DNA from: Symbiodinium natans
Taxonomy: Eukaryota > Sar > Dinophyceae > Suessiales > Symbiodiniaceae
Direction of reading: 5' to 3'
Assembly: GCA_905221605.1 (NCBI GenBank)
Contig: CAJNDS010000651.1
Span: forward strand, 1 to 64,000
DNA length: 64,000 nucleotides
Made by a program: the position numbers and the translations under genes. This document shows, piece after piece, positions 43,601-53,796 of the stretch; within the stretch, counting starts at the first letter, position 1; the number at the start of each line of letters is the position of its first letter. The notes under the pieces are model-generated. The model was not told where the DNA came from and did no database searches. It worked only from the letters and a program-made list of their open reading frames with translations.

Positions 43601-43890
43601 GAACTGGGGTAATCATCTACCTCGACAATGATGCGGCCCGTCACGCCTACATCTCAGGATCTGCTAAGAAAGGAGTTGCTGGAATGTTGGTGGATGAAGC
43701 AAACTTCCTGGAATATGTTCACGGATTTCTACCGTGGTATGCAAGAGTTGCCTCCCCAGCAAATCTTGCAGATCAACCTTCGAGGTTCCAACTTGATTTG
43801 GTTAGGAAGTTAGGATTCAAGGACGAATCGCATGAAGCGAGGAGGATCGTTTCGGCGATTGTGAAGAGGGCCTCGAAACTGAAGGTTTGA
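40693..43890 (+). CDS. methyltransferase-like domain, RT and RNase H of the DIRS-like element
   Basis: 1065 codons from ATG. Residues about 95-245: ILQCFAGQARVAAALL...GYFAYGVDRV (SAM-binding motif I plus acidic residue), GVLICIPK, LVVEGSCKSPFWDN, WVEVDWGCW and SQQRSFVMSNL. This is the block order of C5-methyltransferase-like domains common in dinoflagellate elements, but the catalytic Pro-Cys is absent. Residues about 590-790: RT with motif A TADLKSAYRQL (D654) and motif C NYFDDFVLL (D727-D728). Residues about 880-1030: RNase H with D888 (ILTDAAFE), E (YELEML), D (YLDNDA) and D (NLADQPSR). DIRS elements are known to carry an adenine methyltransferase after RNase H; here the domain is N-terminal and of another type. 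Confidence 0.88.
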   Translation: MVPQDESVSGVTSALNQEVGMEALPSGAGLEPVSAVGVAEGCACDIQCSFSTASIPSAATLPVFQTGEETSSRSEQCSLATEPQQVVSNEQHGGPTRAILQCFAGQARVAAALLAQGYFAYGVDRVKHKSAMAPVLQMDLSSRTACDSVLTWLDKRKIAGVLICIPKLTLDPISAAFVFAVINGCLDRDLPLVVEGSCKSPFWDNLNQLPDAQQAPHWVEVDWGCWVPASQQRSFVMSNLPEITTIRREGREPAEKSTTLDTSSGAYPRGFATALAEVFAAGVTARELLCQNPSLANKAIRVSAMHQPRGHLNEVMPEWKVVVYVLLPRSVIEDPFSGRKRLKQEWRIPDGIRVLPGMAALPVDSQLLSRTQAGGNLSPQLQQEMQQLDGASVLRVGIPWDPIEFIGKAAKLGHPDHQLSKCNKPLEKLIEQLVHRPGSVRSQRKFYLEKWARRAKELEPEEAELKAGMSTHRGAILGPKRILLFQEMLQDIQYDDMGVVQELIQGATLTGPIPVTGVLDAKLKPARMDIEQLVDMSDQVCGQIFDRTISSGDRNMDTLLWEKTLEEVEKGHLAGPFDVSHLPKGCLVSSRFPLMQGGKLRPIDNYSSSLINDTVTVSEKPVTHSIDEIALLITKLSKAARKKGLLELFGKTADLKSAYRQLAISDESLRFSYLAVYDPIEGKPKLFQQLAVPFGSTKAVYFFLRVARALWTILVEGARIPTTNYFDDFVLLALSGDRSSCGHTFDEVMKLLGWKLSTDKTTEWSIGFEALGVLFELDQAGTGVLKVKNTERRRRELVTAIRGHLENGLMGQKEALQLRGRLQFAQAQFFGRLGRRCLVEITRHAYGGRRKIPGYTKDLLEEFCKFLDAAQPRLVGQVSCRSFMILTDAAFETETRSGGLGGVLLTGSGTALSFFSVPISEIQTQVLSAEDEQTIIYELEMLGVLVGLKLLTGQTAAFAESYSQHGATAGTGVIIYLDNDAARHAYISGSAKKGVAGMLVDEANFLEYVHGFLPWYARVASPANLADQPSRFQLDLVRKLGFKDESHEARRIVSAIVKRASKLKV

Positions 43891-43908
43891 CACACGGCTC
43901 AGGTGAAT

Positions 43909-44146
43909 GGGGAAAGGAGCCCTGTGTCTCACAGGACATTTCGAGACTCAACAACAGTCTTGGGTCTTACAGGAGGGATCGAGATCCAACTAGCCGTGCT
44001 CGGTACTGTTTCCCCACAACGTGAAAAGATTCGAACGAGAGCAAGTGATGTGAGCAGAATGCATGTTGCTTGATGAAGATTGTGTCATGCTTGAAGTGCT
44101 CAAACACGACATGACATTTCATAACAAGCACGGTTTTGAACAATAA
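43909..44146 (+). repeat. split direct repeat B1
   Basis: 238 bp from GGGGAAAGGAGCCC to CAATAA, repeated as B2 at a constant offset of 1068 bases. It abuts A2 directly and starts 18 bases after the RT stop codon. Confidence 0.85.
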
Positions 44147-44403
44147 GTATCGTTCTTCGAATGCCTGGAGAAGATAGAGCTTTATTGTTCAAAGGAAACA
44201 ACATCAAAATGTTGTGGTGAACAAAACATTTGATTGTTGTTTCAGTGCTTGCCTTTTTGCACAACTTATTTCTAATGCTTGATCAGTTTTATGCTTGTTC
44301 ATGCAGGATTTGTATTTACTTATACACCCGTCGCAGCGGGACCTCTCAAAGGGCAGGATGCCCGGAAAGTGCTCTTAGAAGCTGATAGATTGTTTTCGAA
44401 AAA
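44145..44403 (+). repeat. split direct repeat A2
   Basis: Copy of A1 at an offset of 10080 bases. It joins B1 through the shared AA dinucleotide, the same dinucleotide found at both outer ends of the element. Confidence 0.85.
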
Positions 44404-44635
44404 CCCACCCTCGCCACCCTTGGAGACTAACGTAAACGTTCTTGCAACCATGTCAGGAGAGGACTCATGTGCACACGAATATCCGGTAAGGGACCAGGCG
44501 GCTCAATGAGCGTGTACAATCAGGAACCCTTGTTAGTGCGGGCCTTACTTCATGTGGTGACAGTTCCGCTTGTTTGCTCGACCATGCAGGCTCGAGTCTC
44601 GTTCTTTTCATCGCTGTACTTTTCTCAGCATTTTC

Positions 44636-44881
44636 ATGGCGCGGTCGTTGACGCGCGATCAGCTCAATGATTTTCGGGTGTGGCTTCACTCTTTGAATAT
44701 GGATTCCCTCATGAAGGTGGCTGAGGTATTGGACGACCTCATGGCAGACCGTGAGATGCGGCAACAGGAGGCTGTTGCGGCTCGCCAGTCTCAGTGGCAG
44801 TTTGTGAACCCTGCACCTGCCTTAGAGCAACCGAGTGAAGCTGCCTCGTCAAGCTCTCAGAGACAGCCAGAAACTTCTTGA
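44636..44881 (+). CDS. DIRS-like element ORF-g between A2 and B2
   Basis: 81 codons from ATG: MARSLTRDQLNDFRVW, an amphipathic helical middle, then a Gln/Ser-rich tail. No family is recognised. It lies in the 573-bp segment between A2 and B2. In Ngaro/PAT elements this segment is normally short or absent, so a coding sequence here is unusual. The ORF is short enough to be chance. Confidence 0.4.
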   Translation: MARSLTRDQLNDFRVWLHSLNMDSLMKVAEVLDDLMADREMRQQEAVAARQSQWQFVNPAPALEQPSEAASSSSQRQPETS

Positions 44882-44976
44882 ACTGTCGTTCTGAACCACA
44901 TGGATATCTTGTTCAGGCCGTCACACTTAGGCCGAACTTGTGAGAGACCGTGAGTTAGCCGTAGTCTCCTCTCGCA

Positions 44977-45214
44977 GGGGAAAGGAGCCCTGTGTCTCAC
45001 AGGACATTTCGAGACTCAACAACAGTCTTGGGTCTTACAGGAGGGATCGAGATCCAACTAGCCGTGCTCGGTACTGTTTCCCCACAACGTGAAAAGATTC
45101 GAACGAGAGCAAGTGATGTGAGCAGAATGCATGTTGCTTGATGAAGATTGTGTCATGCTTGAAGTGCTCAAACACGACATGACATTTCATAACAAGCACG
45201 GTTTTGAACAATAA
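44977..45214 (+). repeat. split direct repeat B2
   Basis: Right end of the element. It is identical by eye to B1 up to CAATAA, after which R2 sequence (CACAGAGAATG) resumes. Confidence 0.85.
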
Positions 45215-45466
45215 CACAGAGAATGTGCAAGCATACAGGCAATTTGCCTTGGCCAAAGTCTTCAAGCCAATGGCAACGACTTGGTCAAAACGACATTCCG
45301 GCCTCACTTCGGATGAGGGTAGCGGTACGTCAAAACCGAGGACAAGGAATGAGAGGGGGAACTTACCGGCAGTTTCGCCCCACAGTTTTAGTAAGCTTTT
45401 GTTTCACTTGAACCCACAGCCCCTTCGGGTGGCTACGCCTCGCAGCGTGCAGACGAAAAATTCACC
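45215..45466 (+). repeat. repeat R2, copy 1, right part
   Basis: Continues R2 after the DIRS-like insertion, matching 51414-51664. It ends in the common tail GCAGCGTGCAGACGAAAAATTCACC. Confidence 0.85.
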
Positions 45467-47336
45467 CTGCTGTCATAGAGCGGCGGCCCGCCAACTGCTG
45501 CCGTCGACGAAGGGCGTGAGTGCACAGTTTTCGGCCTCGCTTCGCTGGAGGGTAGCTTTTCGTCCTCGCGTTGCTGAGGGAACCTTGTGACCTACAGTCT
45601 GCTCTGGGTCACAGTGAGAGTTGCAGCCTCGCATTGCTTGAGGGGTGACGCTAGCCTGTTGCTCACCAGAGATTCCTGCTGTCTCTGGGTGAGCAAAACC
45701 CACCGACCCTCATTTGGATTGAGGGCTGTGCTGAAGGTGAGTTTGGGTTCCTCGCTCACTTGTGTGGAAAACGAAGGTGAGACCGAAACACGGGGGGAAA
45801 ACGGCCAGGCACGCTGCAGACAGTGCAGGCCAACGTCGCACTGCAAGCGGCATCCTTGCAGTGGTGACAGGAGTGTCCCGAACAATAGCGGTGTGCTCGA
45901 GCCCAAGCTTGCAGGTTTTCGGGGATCGGCAAGCTGAGCACAACAGGATTTTCTTCGCAGGTAGAATCAGGAAGAAAAGATTTGGCCCAACCCTGGTGGA
46001 TCTGCCTGGACACAAATAACCAGGGGCATCAGTGTCGTAAAGCTCATTGACTGGTGCTACTGAGAAACTGTTGCCAAAGAACTTGCAGTAGGACTGTGGT
46101 GCGGCGCAGTGCAAGTTGAAGAGCAGCTGTTGGTGGCTGCTCCCCGGAAAACCAATAGTCCAAGAAAGCCTCCTTCGGCCTCGCTCCGTGCTGAGGGTTT
46201 GTAAGGGTTGGTATTGGCCGGAAGGATTCAGATGGAGGTTACCCGATCTTCGCGCTTTTCCCATCTGAAGGCAACCAATGGTAATCAGCCTGCTGGACAT
46301 GGCAGGCCTGCTTTTGTTTACATCCACGTCTCCTGCAAGGGCTGGGGTCTGTGTTTAGGTCCTCGCGGCACGGCCGCTGGAGGTAGTTTGAAGATGTTGG
46401 CTCTCACTGTCTGGTGAGTGGTTTGTATGGGCACTTGCTGGGGCAAGGCGGCTCTGGCGTCTGAGGATGGTACATGTGCTGGCTGCTGAGTACGGGCCAC
46501 CGAAAGAGACCTGTGGTAAGACAAGCGATGAAAGGAGCCGAACTCCTAAACTCTAGGACAGGCTAGCTCACGCGGACGCCACGCAGAGTATGTGTCACTA
46601 TCTTCAGATGTTGGAGCCAAATTGCCTCGCCGTGTGACGTGAGATGTGGTGTTTGGATTCGGCCTCAAGCACTGGAAGGCCTACAACAACAAATCCGAAT
46701 GAAAACTGTGGTCCTAAGACACGCGGAGCAGCTGCTTATACGTGGCACCGCGGGGGTCACAAAGAGATAGAGGGCTTGCCAGCAAGGGAACTCTGTCTAG
46801 AGATAGCCCTGGCTCAGTGAGGAGCTGAGGGCCTGGCTGCGCAGATGCAGCGGAATGGTTGTTCGGCCTCGCCTCCGCTGAGGGAACAACAGTCAATGCT
46901 TCTCTGCAGTGTCGGTCCGGGTTAGTAAGAGCGAGAACGCCGGGACCTCGAGCTGCAGTTTACCATGAAGCAACCGCGTGAGATGCATTATTGGTCAACT
47001 GGCGAGTAAGAGCGAGAAAGCCAGGGTGACGCTACTTTGGGGGAGGCTGCAAGGCACGGTTAGTAAGTGCGAGAAAGCCGGAGCTGCGGACGAACCTGGA
47101 GTAGCAGTCTTTCATACCTCACGTGTTTTACTTTGCGGCCTTGCATGCGCTGAGGAATATGCCTCGAACATCCAGTGCTGAGTGGGGATTGCCAAACTTA
47201 CGGAGGCTGATGCCACAACAAGTGCCTCAACAGCAATGCATGCGGAGGGCAAAGTTCGGCCTCGCGAGTGCTGAGGGTTGCAGCTGAGAGAGGGCCTAGC
47301 TGAGAACGCAACACCTCAAGCGAGGTAATTTTTAGT
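45467..47336 (+). repeat. repeat R1, copy 4 (5' deleted and 3' cut)
   Basis: After the joint only CTG remains of CTGGCTCAAG, then R1 resumes at CTGTCATAGAGCGG, so about 155 bases are lost between two CTG words. The right end stops at AATTTTTAGT, before the tail, where R2 sequence takes over without a joint. Confidence 0.8.
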
Positions 47337-48810
47337 GCATGCAGCTTGGACGGCTGATGCTACTGGGCGCAAAGCGGTAAAGCAGCTTGAAGCATAGACT
47401 CCGCGGTGCCGGTGTGTCGGAGCAATTGATAGGTACAACCGCAGCCCAGCAGAGCTCAATCAAACAAAGCAACATTCGGCCTCGACTTTGGTCTGAGGGA
47501 ATGTGAGCTATAAAGAGCAAACTCCAGAATATGGATGAGGGACACTGGCCAGGCATGGAGGCCAGCAAAGGGCAGGAACCAGCATTGCACTGGAGAAGCC
47601 TCGAGTCCCAAAGGCAGTGAACTTTGTGGTGAGGAATACGTCGACTGGTAAGTAAGTGCGAGAAAGCCAGGGCGATTCTGGGGAGAACAGCAAGGCACGG
47701 TTAGTAAGTGCGAGAACACCGGAGCTGCTGAGAACCCTGGATTAGCCGGGACGTACTCCGTGGAGGATTCGTTGTCACTGCTTTCAGAAATGCCCACAAG
47801 GACCAAGCATGCAGCTAACCCGTGGTCGCAGAGTGGGCCTCACTTCGGTTGAGGGAATCGACTCCCAAGTGAGAGTATGGAGTTTTGGTGGCAAACAAGA
47901 GAGCCAGCCGACTGTCTTTGGAACAATGACTACGGCTGGATTGGAGAATGTCAAGTCTCACAATGGATAGCGGCCTCGTACATAATATCCTCACAGGCAG
48001 GGTGGGTTTGACCTGGTTGTCGGCACCTTGCCCGGCCCCCTGTCAGGCGCCTGTACCGGCCACCTGTTGAAGGTGTGTGGCGTGGGGTCACCGGTGCGTA
48101 GCGGCGATTTCGGTCGCTTAGCGTCCTCCAGCCTAAAAAGGGGTATGTTTGGGCAGGTACTTCACCTGTTCCTCCTGCTTGGCTCGTGTTGGAGATGTGT
48201 GAATCGAGGGCATGGATCCGTCAAGGTGAGATGACGAGAAAGTGCAGAATTGGGCCTCAATCGGAACGGTCTATGTGTGGGGATTGACCACCCCGCCGGT
48301 AGAGGGATAGCGGCCTCTGAGAATCGGAGGGCATGGATCACCTCCCGGCAAAAGCCACAGGAAGTATGCCCTGTGCATGCAAGAGGCAGCCACCGTAACC
48401 AGAGTCCATGAAGCCTTGGGCCATGACCTGGTTTGAAGACATGTCCGGCCTCACTACGGTTGAGGGGTGTGGATGGAAGCACTCAGGACATGCAATGAGA
48501 CTCGTAGAACGAGCATCTGGGTCTACAGGAATGACCTCCATTCGGTTGAGGGATAGCGGCCTCCACGAACGAGGGCATGGATCGCCTCCCGAATAGACAA
48601 CAAAGAGAATGTGCAAGAATACAGGCAATTTGCCTTGGCCAAAGTCCTCACTTCGGTTGAGGGTAGCGGTACGTCAAAACCGAGGACAAGGAATGAGAGG
48701 GGGAACTTACCGGCAGTTTCACCCCACAGTTTTAGTAAGCTTTTGTTTCACTTGAACCCACAGCCCCTTCGGGTGGCTACGCCTCGCAGCGTGCAGACGA
48801 AAAATTCACC
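47337..48810 (+). repeat. repeat R2, copy 2 (5' fragment missing)
   Basis: Begins inside R2 at GCATGCAGCTTGGACGG (compare 50149) and runs to a normal tail and joint. It holds a second empty site for the DIRS-like element at 48590-48607 (GAATAGAC-AA-CAAAGAG). The R1/R2 switch at 47336/47337 looks like recombination or template switching, because neither tail nor 5' end is present. Confidence 0.8.
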
Positions 48811-51664
48811 CTGGCTCAAGTCTCGGCTCAACCCCGGTGGGGTGCGCAGGTAGTGAGCTGTTCGGTGGCCTGGAGGCTGTACCTAAGGGTGGGCTCCAAC
48901 AGGACTCAAACCGAAACCACTGTGTTTGCTCGGTAGTTCTGCCAGCCACATAGCTGCCTGTGTACGGCCTCGCCGAGTGCTGAGGGAACTTTCGACCTCG
49001 CTGCTGAGGGTGTTGTCGGCCTCGCATAAGCTGAGGATTGTGGAAAGTCTTCGGCCTCGCTCGGAGGGACAACATAGTTCGGCCTCACCACGGTTGAGGG
49101 AAACACCTCCTGGAACTGAGGTGCAAGAAGATAGCAGACCTGTGCGAGCGAAGAGGGTTCCGAGGCCTTAACTTCCTTTGTTGGAACAGGGCCCCGTCTC
49201 AACCGCAGATTTCCGCTCGTGGGCTATCGGCGACCAGAGTGGCCGTCCACAGTGCCCTGGACAGTGTGCCACACGCCAAAGAGACTTGCTGCAAGGCAGA
49301 CGGAGAGCGACGGACCATGCCGGCAATTGCGTGCTGTGTATTTGCATGGTCACACCAGGGGCGTCGTGAAGGGCTTTTCCTGGAACTGTCGCAGTCATAT
49401 CGTATCCACTTTGTCCGTCGCACCAGGAGAGGCAACATAGCCTGGGGCAGCTGTGGGAATTGGAATGTCCAAAGAAGCCTGAATGCAGCTAACCTCCACC
49501 TGCAGCTCCGGGATTTCCGATGCTGTGAGGATGCGAGGCTTTGGAACATCGATTTCTATGTCGATCCCACAAACCCATCCCTGATGATTGATGGCAGCGG
49601 ACGTGAAATCAGGTACCTGGGTAGGCTGGTGATTATGGTGTATGGCCCTGATGTGTCGAGAAGGATGCTGGCCTTGTCGGAAGATGATGAGGAATGGATG
49701 CTCCTTTGAGGTGATGAAACGTCGCCGGCCAGTAACCAGGCAAGTGGAAGTGGATTGAATTGCGAGCACAGCCTCGCCATTAAGGGCCATGTGAGGGCAA
49801 ACCCGAATGCAGGCTTAGCTTGCCGGAATGAGGGTGATCAACATACCCTCGCAGCACAATGCTTTCAGAACCCGTGAAACCAGCGGAGATGCCATGTGAG
49901 GCTATGCAAGGGCAGTTTCGGCCTCGCTATGCTGGAGTAAAGGTTCGGCCTCGCCTCGGCTGAGGGAATGGATGGTTCGGCCTCGCCAAGGCTGAGGGAA
50001 CAACAGAAGGGTTGCGAAAACGCCTCGCTGATGAAGAAGGTGCATGATGTTCCGGCCTCGCATCAGCTGAGGGAAGAATGATGGAATGGGCAGGCCGGGC
50101 ACTTATTGGTCTGCCGGAATTGAGTCTGGGAGACTCTGGAAGCACTGCATGCAGCTTGGACGGCTGATGCTACTGGGCGCAAAGCGGTAAAGCAGCTTGA
50201 AGCATAGACTCCGCGGTGCCGGTGTGTCGGAGCAATTGATAGGTACAACCGCAGCCCAGCAGTGCTCAATCAAACAATGCAACATTCGGCCTCGACTTTG
50301 GTCTGAGGGAATGTGAGCTATAAAGAGCAAACTCCAGAATATGGATGAGGGACACTGGCCAGGCATGGAGGCCAGCAAAGGGCAGGTACCAGCATTGCAC
50401 TGGAGAAGCCTCGAGTCCCAATGGCAGTGAACTTTGTGGTGAGGAATACGTCGACTGGTAAGTAAGTGCGAGAAAGCCAGGGCGATTCTGGGGAGAACAG
50501 CAAGGCACGGTTAGTAAGTGCGAGAACACCGGAGCTGCTGAGAACCCTGGATTAGCCGGGACGTACTCCGTGGAGGATTCGTTGTCACTGCTTTCAGAAA
50601 TGCCCACAAGGACCAAGCATGCAGCTAACCCGTGGTCGCAGAGTGGGCCTCACTTCGGTTGAGGGTAATCGACTCCCAAGTGAGAGTATGGAGTTTTGGT
50701 GGCAAACAAGAGAGCCAGCCGACTGTCTTTGGAACAATGGCTACGGCTGGATTGGAGAATGTCAAGTCTCACAATGGATAGCGGCCTCGTACATAATATC
50801 CTCACAGGCAGGGTGGGTTTGACCTGGTAGTCGGCACCTTGCCCGGCCCCCTGTCAGGCGCCTGTACCGGCCACCTGTTGAAGGTGTGTGGCGTGGGGTC
50901 ACCGGTGCGTAGCGGCGATTTCGGTCGCTTAGCGTCCTCCAGCCTAAAAAGGGGTATGTTTGGGCAGGTACTTCACCTGTTCCTCCTGCTTGGCTCGTGT
51001 TGGAGATGTGTGAATCGAGGGCATGGATCCGTCAAGGTGAGATGACGAGAAAGTGCAGAATTGGGCCTCAATCAATATGGAACGGTCTATGGGGATTGAC
51101 CACCCCGCTGGTAGAGGGATAGCGGCCTCTGAGAATCGGAGGGCATGGATCACCTCCCGGCAAAAGCCACAGGAAGTATGCCCTGTGCATGCAAGAGGCA
51201 GCCACCGTAACCAGAGTCCATGAAGCCTCGGGCCATGACCTGGTTTGAAGACATGTCCGGCCTCACTACGGTTGAGGGGTGTGGATGGAAGCACTCAGGA
51301 CATGCAATGAGACTCGTAGAACGAGCATCTGGGTCTACAGGAATTGACCTCCATTCGGTTGAGGGATAGCGGCCTCCACGAACGAGGGCATGGATCACCT
51401 CCCGAATAGACAACACAGAGAATGTGCAAGCATACAGGCAATTTGCCTTGGCCAAAGTCTTCAAGCCAATGGCAACGACTTGGTCAAAACGACATTCCGG
51501 CCTCACTTCGGTTGAGGGTAGCGGTACGTCAAAACCGAGGACAAGGAATGAGAGGGGGAACTTACCGGCAGTTTCACCCCACAGTTTTAGTAAGCTTTTG
51601 TTTCACTTGAACCCACAGCCCCTTCGGGTGGCTACGCCTCGCAGCGTGCAGACGTAAAATTCAC
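48811..51664 (+). repeat. repeat R2, copy 3 (full, 2854 bp)
   Basis: Full length, with the same hairpin sites as copy 1 but changed loops. It holds the intact empty DIRS target at 51404-51420 and the second copy of the small ORF. It ends GACGTAAAATTCAC, a slightly mutated joint. Confidence 0.85.
49317..49709 (+). CDS. possible 130-residue R2 protein, copy 2
   Basis: Homologue of 31904-32296 at the same place in R2, uninterrupted, with a few amino-acid changes (for example S to R, N to D, V to E) against more silent ones. Function unknown. Confidence 0.4.
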   Translation: MPAIACCVFAWSHQGRREGLFLELSQSYRIHFVRRTRRGNIAWGSCGNWNVQRSLNAANLHLQLRDFRCCEDARLWNIDFYVDPTNPSLMIDGSGREIRYLGRLVIMVYGPDVSRRMLALSEDDEEWMLL

Positions 51665-53796
51665 CTGGCTCAAGGTTTCGGCTCAACCCCGGTGGGGTGC
51701 TCAGGTAGAGAGCGTCTTTAGTGCCGTTGTGGCTGGCCCTGGGGCTTGTAACTAAGGGTAGGTTCCGTTTTGAGGCCCTGGCAAAACTGTGTTTGCTCGT
51801 AGGCCGGCTGACCGGCTAAGCTGTCATAGAGCGGCGGCCCGCCAACTGCTGCCGTCGACGAAGGGCGTGAGTGCACAGTTTTCGGCCTCGCTTCGCTGGA
51901 GGGAAGCTTTTCGTCCTCGCGTTGCTGAGGGAACCTTGTGACCTACAGTCTGCTCTGGGTCACAGTGAGAGTTGCAGCCTCGCTTTGCTTGAGGGGTGAC
52001 GCTAGCCTGTTGCTCACCAGAGATTCCTGCTGTCTCTGGGTGAGCAAAACCCACCGACCCTCATTTGGATTGAGGGCTGTGCTGAAGGTGAGTTTGGGTT
52101 CCTCGCTCACTTGTGTGGAAAACGAAGGTGAGACCGAAACACGGGGGAAAACGGCCAGGCACGCTGCAGACAGTGCAGGCCAACGTCGCACTGCAAGCGG
52201 CATCCTTGCAGTGGCGACAGGAGTGTCCCGAACAATTGCGGTGTGCTCGAGCCCAAGCTTGCAGGTTTTCGGGGATCTGCAAGCTGAGCACAACAGGATT
52301 TTCTTCGCAGGTAGAATCAGGTAGAAAAGATTTGGCCCAACCCTGGTGGATCTGCCTGGACACAAATAACCAGAGGCATCAGTGTCGTAAAGCTCATTGA
52401 CTGGTGCTACTGAGAAACCGTTGCCAAAGAACTTGCAGTAGGACTGTGGTGCGGCGCAGTGCAAGTTGAAGAGCAGCTGGTGGTGGCTGCTCCCCGGAAA
52501 ACCAATAGTCCAAGAAGCCTCCTTCGGCCTCGCTCCGTGCTGAGGGTTTGTAAGGGTTGGTATTGGCCGGAAAGGATTCAGATGGAGGTTACCCGATCTT
52601 CGCGCTTTTCCCATCTGAAGGCAACCAATGGTAATCAGCCTGCTGGACATGGCAGGCCTGCTTTTGTTTACATCCACGTCTCCTGCAAGGGCTGGGGTCT
52701 GTCCGTGCACACAGACAAGGCGGAACCTTGCAGATGTTTAGGTCCTCGCGGCACGGCCGCTGGAGGTTGTTTGAAGATGTTGGCTCTCACTATCTGGTGA
52801 GTGGTTTGTATGGGCACTTGCTGGGGCAAGGCGGCTCTGGCGTCTGAGGATGGTACATGTGCTGGCTGCTGAGTACGGGCCACCGAAAGAGACCTGTGGT
52901 AAGACAAGCGATGAAAGGAGCCGAACTCCTAAACTCTAGGACAGGCTAGCTCACGCGGACGCCACGCAGAGTATGTGTCACTATCTTCAGATGTTGGAGC
53001 CAAATTGCCTAGCCTTGTGACGTGAGATGTGGTGTTTGGATTCGGCCTCAAGCACTGGAAGGCCTACAACAACAAATCCGAATGAAAACTGTGGTCCTAA
53101 GACACGCGGAGCAGCTGCTTATACGTGGCACCGCGGGGGTCACATAGAGATAGAGGGCTTGCCAGCAAGGGAACTCTGTCTAGAGAGAGCCCTGGCTCAG
53201 TGAGGAGCTGAGGGCCTGGCTGCGCAGATGCAGCGGAATGGTTGTTCGGCCTCGCCTCCGCTGAGGGAACAACAGTCAATGCTTCTCTGCAGTATCGGTC
53301 CGGGTTAGTAAGAGCGAGAACGCCGGGACCTCGAGCTGCAGTTTTACCATGAAGCAACCGCGTGAGATGCATTATTGGTCAACTGGTGAGTAAGAGCGAG
53401 AAAGCCAGGGTGACGCTACTTTGGGGGAGGCTGCAAGGCACGGTTAGTAAGTGCGAGAAAGCCGGAGCTGCGGACGAACCTGGAGTAGCAGTCTTTCATA
53501 CCTCACGTGTTTCACTTTGCGGCCTCGCATGCGCTGAGGAAATATGCCTCGAACAGAACATCCAGTGCTGAGTGAGGATTGCCAAACTTACGGAGGCTGA
53601 TGCCACAACAAGTGCCTCAACAGCAATGCATGCGGAGGGCAAAGTTCGGCCTCGCGAGTGCTGAGGGTTGCAGCTGAGAGAGGGCCTAGCTGAGAACGCA
53701 ACACCTCAAGCGAGGTAATTTTTAGTTTAGTTTCACCTTGACCAACGGCCCCTTCGGGTGGCTACGCCTCGCAGCGTGCAGAAAGAAAAATTCACC
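51665..53796 (+). repeat. repeat R1, copy 5 (full, 2132 bp)
   Basis: Full R1 with both ends. The tail reads GCAGCGTGCAGAAAGAAAAATTCACC, after which LINE2 starts inside its ORF1 without CTGGCTCAAG. Confidence 0.85.

Larger units (their letters stand above)
34065..45214 (+). mobile_element. DIRS/Ngaro-like tyrosine-recombinase retrotransposon, 11.1 kb
   Basis: Organisation A1-ORFs-B1-A2-short ORF-B2 equals the split direct repeats known from PAT and Ngaro elements. It encodes a tyrosine recombinase, a Gag-like zinc-finger protein and an RT-RNase H of DIRS type, and no DDE integrase. It sits in R2 copy 1. The flanks ...GAATAGAC-AA and AA-CACAGAG join seamlessly to the empty site GAATAGAC-AA-CACAGAG in R2 copy 3 (51404-51420), so integration left only a two-base AA at each end and no longer target duplication. 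The B1/A2 junction (CAAT-AA-GTATC) is the joint expected of a circular intermediate. Known relatives are usually near half this size. All large ORFs are intact, so the element may be recent. Confidence 0.9.

Noticed and set aside
13333-53796. CRISPR-like or satellite interpretation of the short repeated hairpins
   Set aside because: Spacing is irregular, there are no uniform spacers or cas genes, and the context is eukaryotic. The units also occur inside LINE ORFs.
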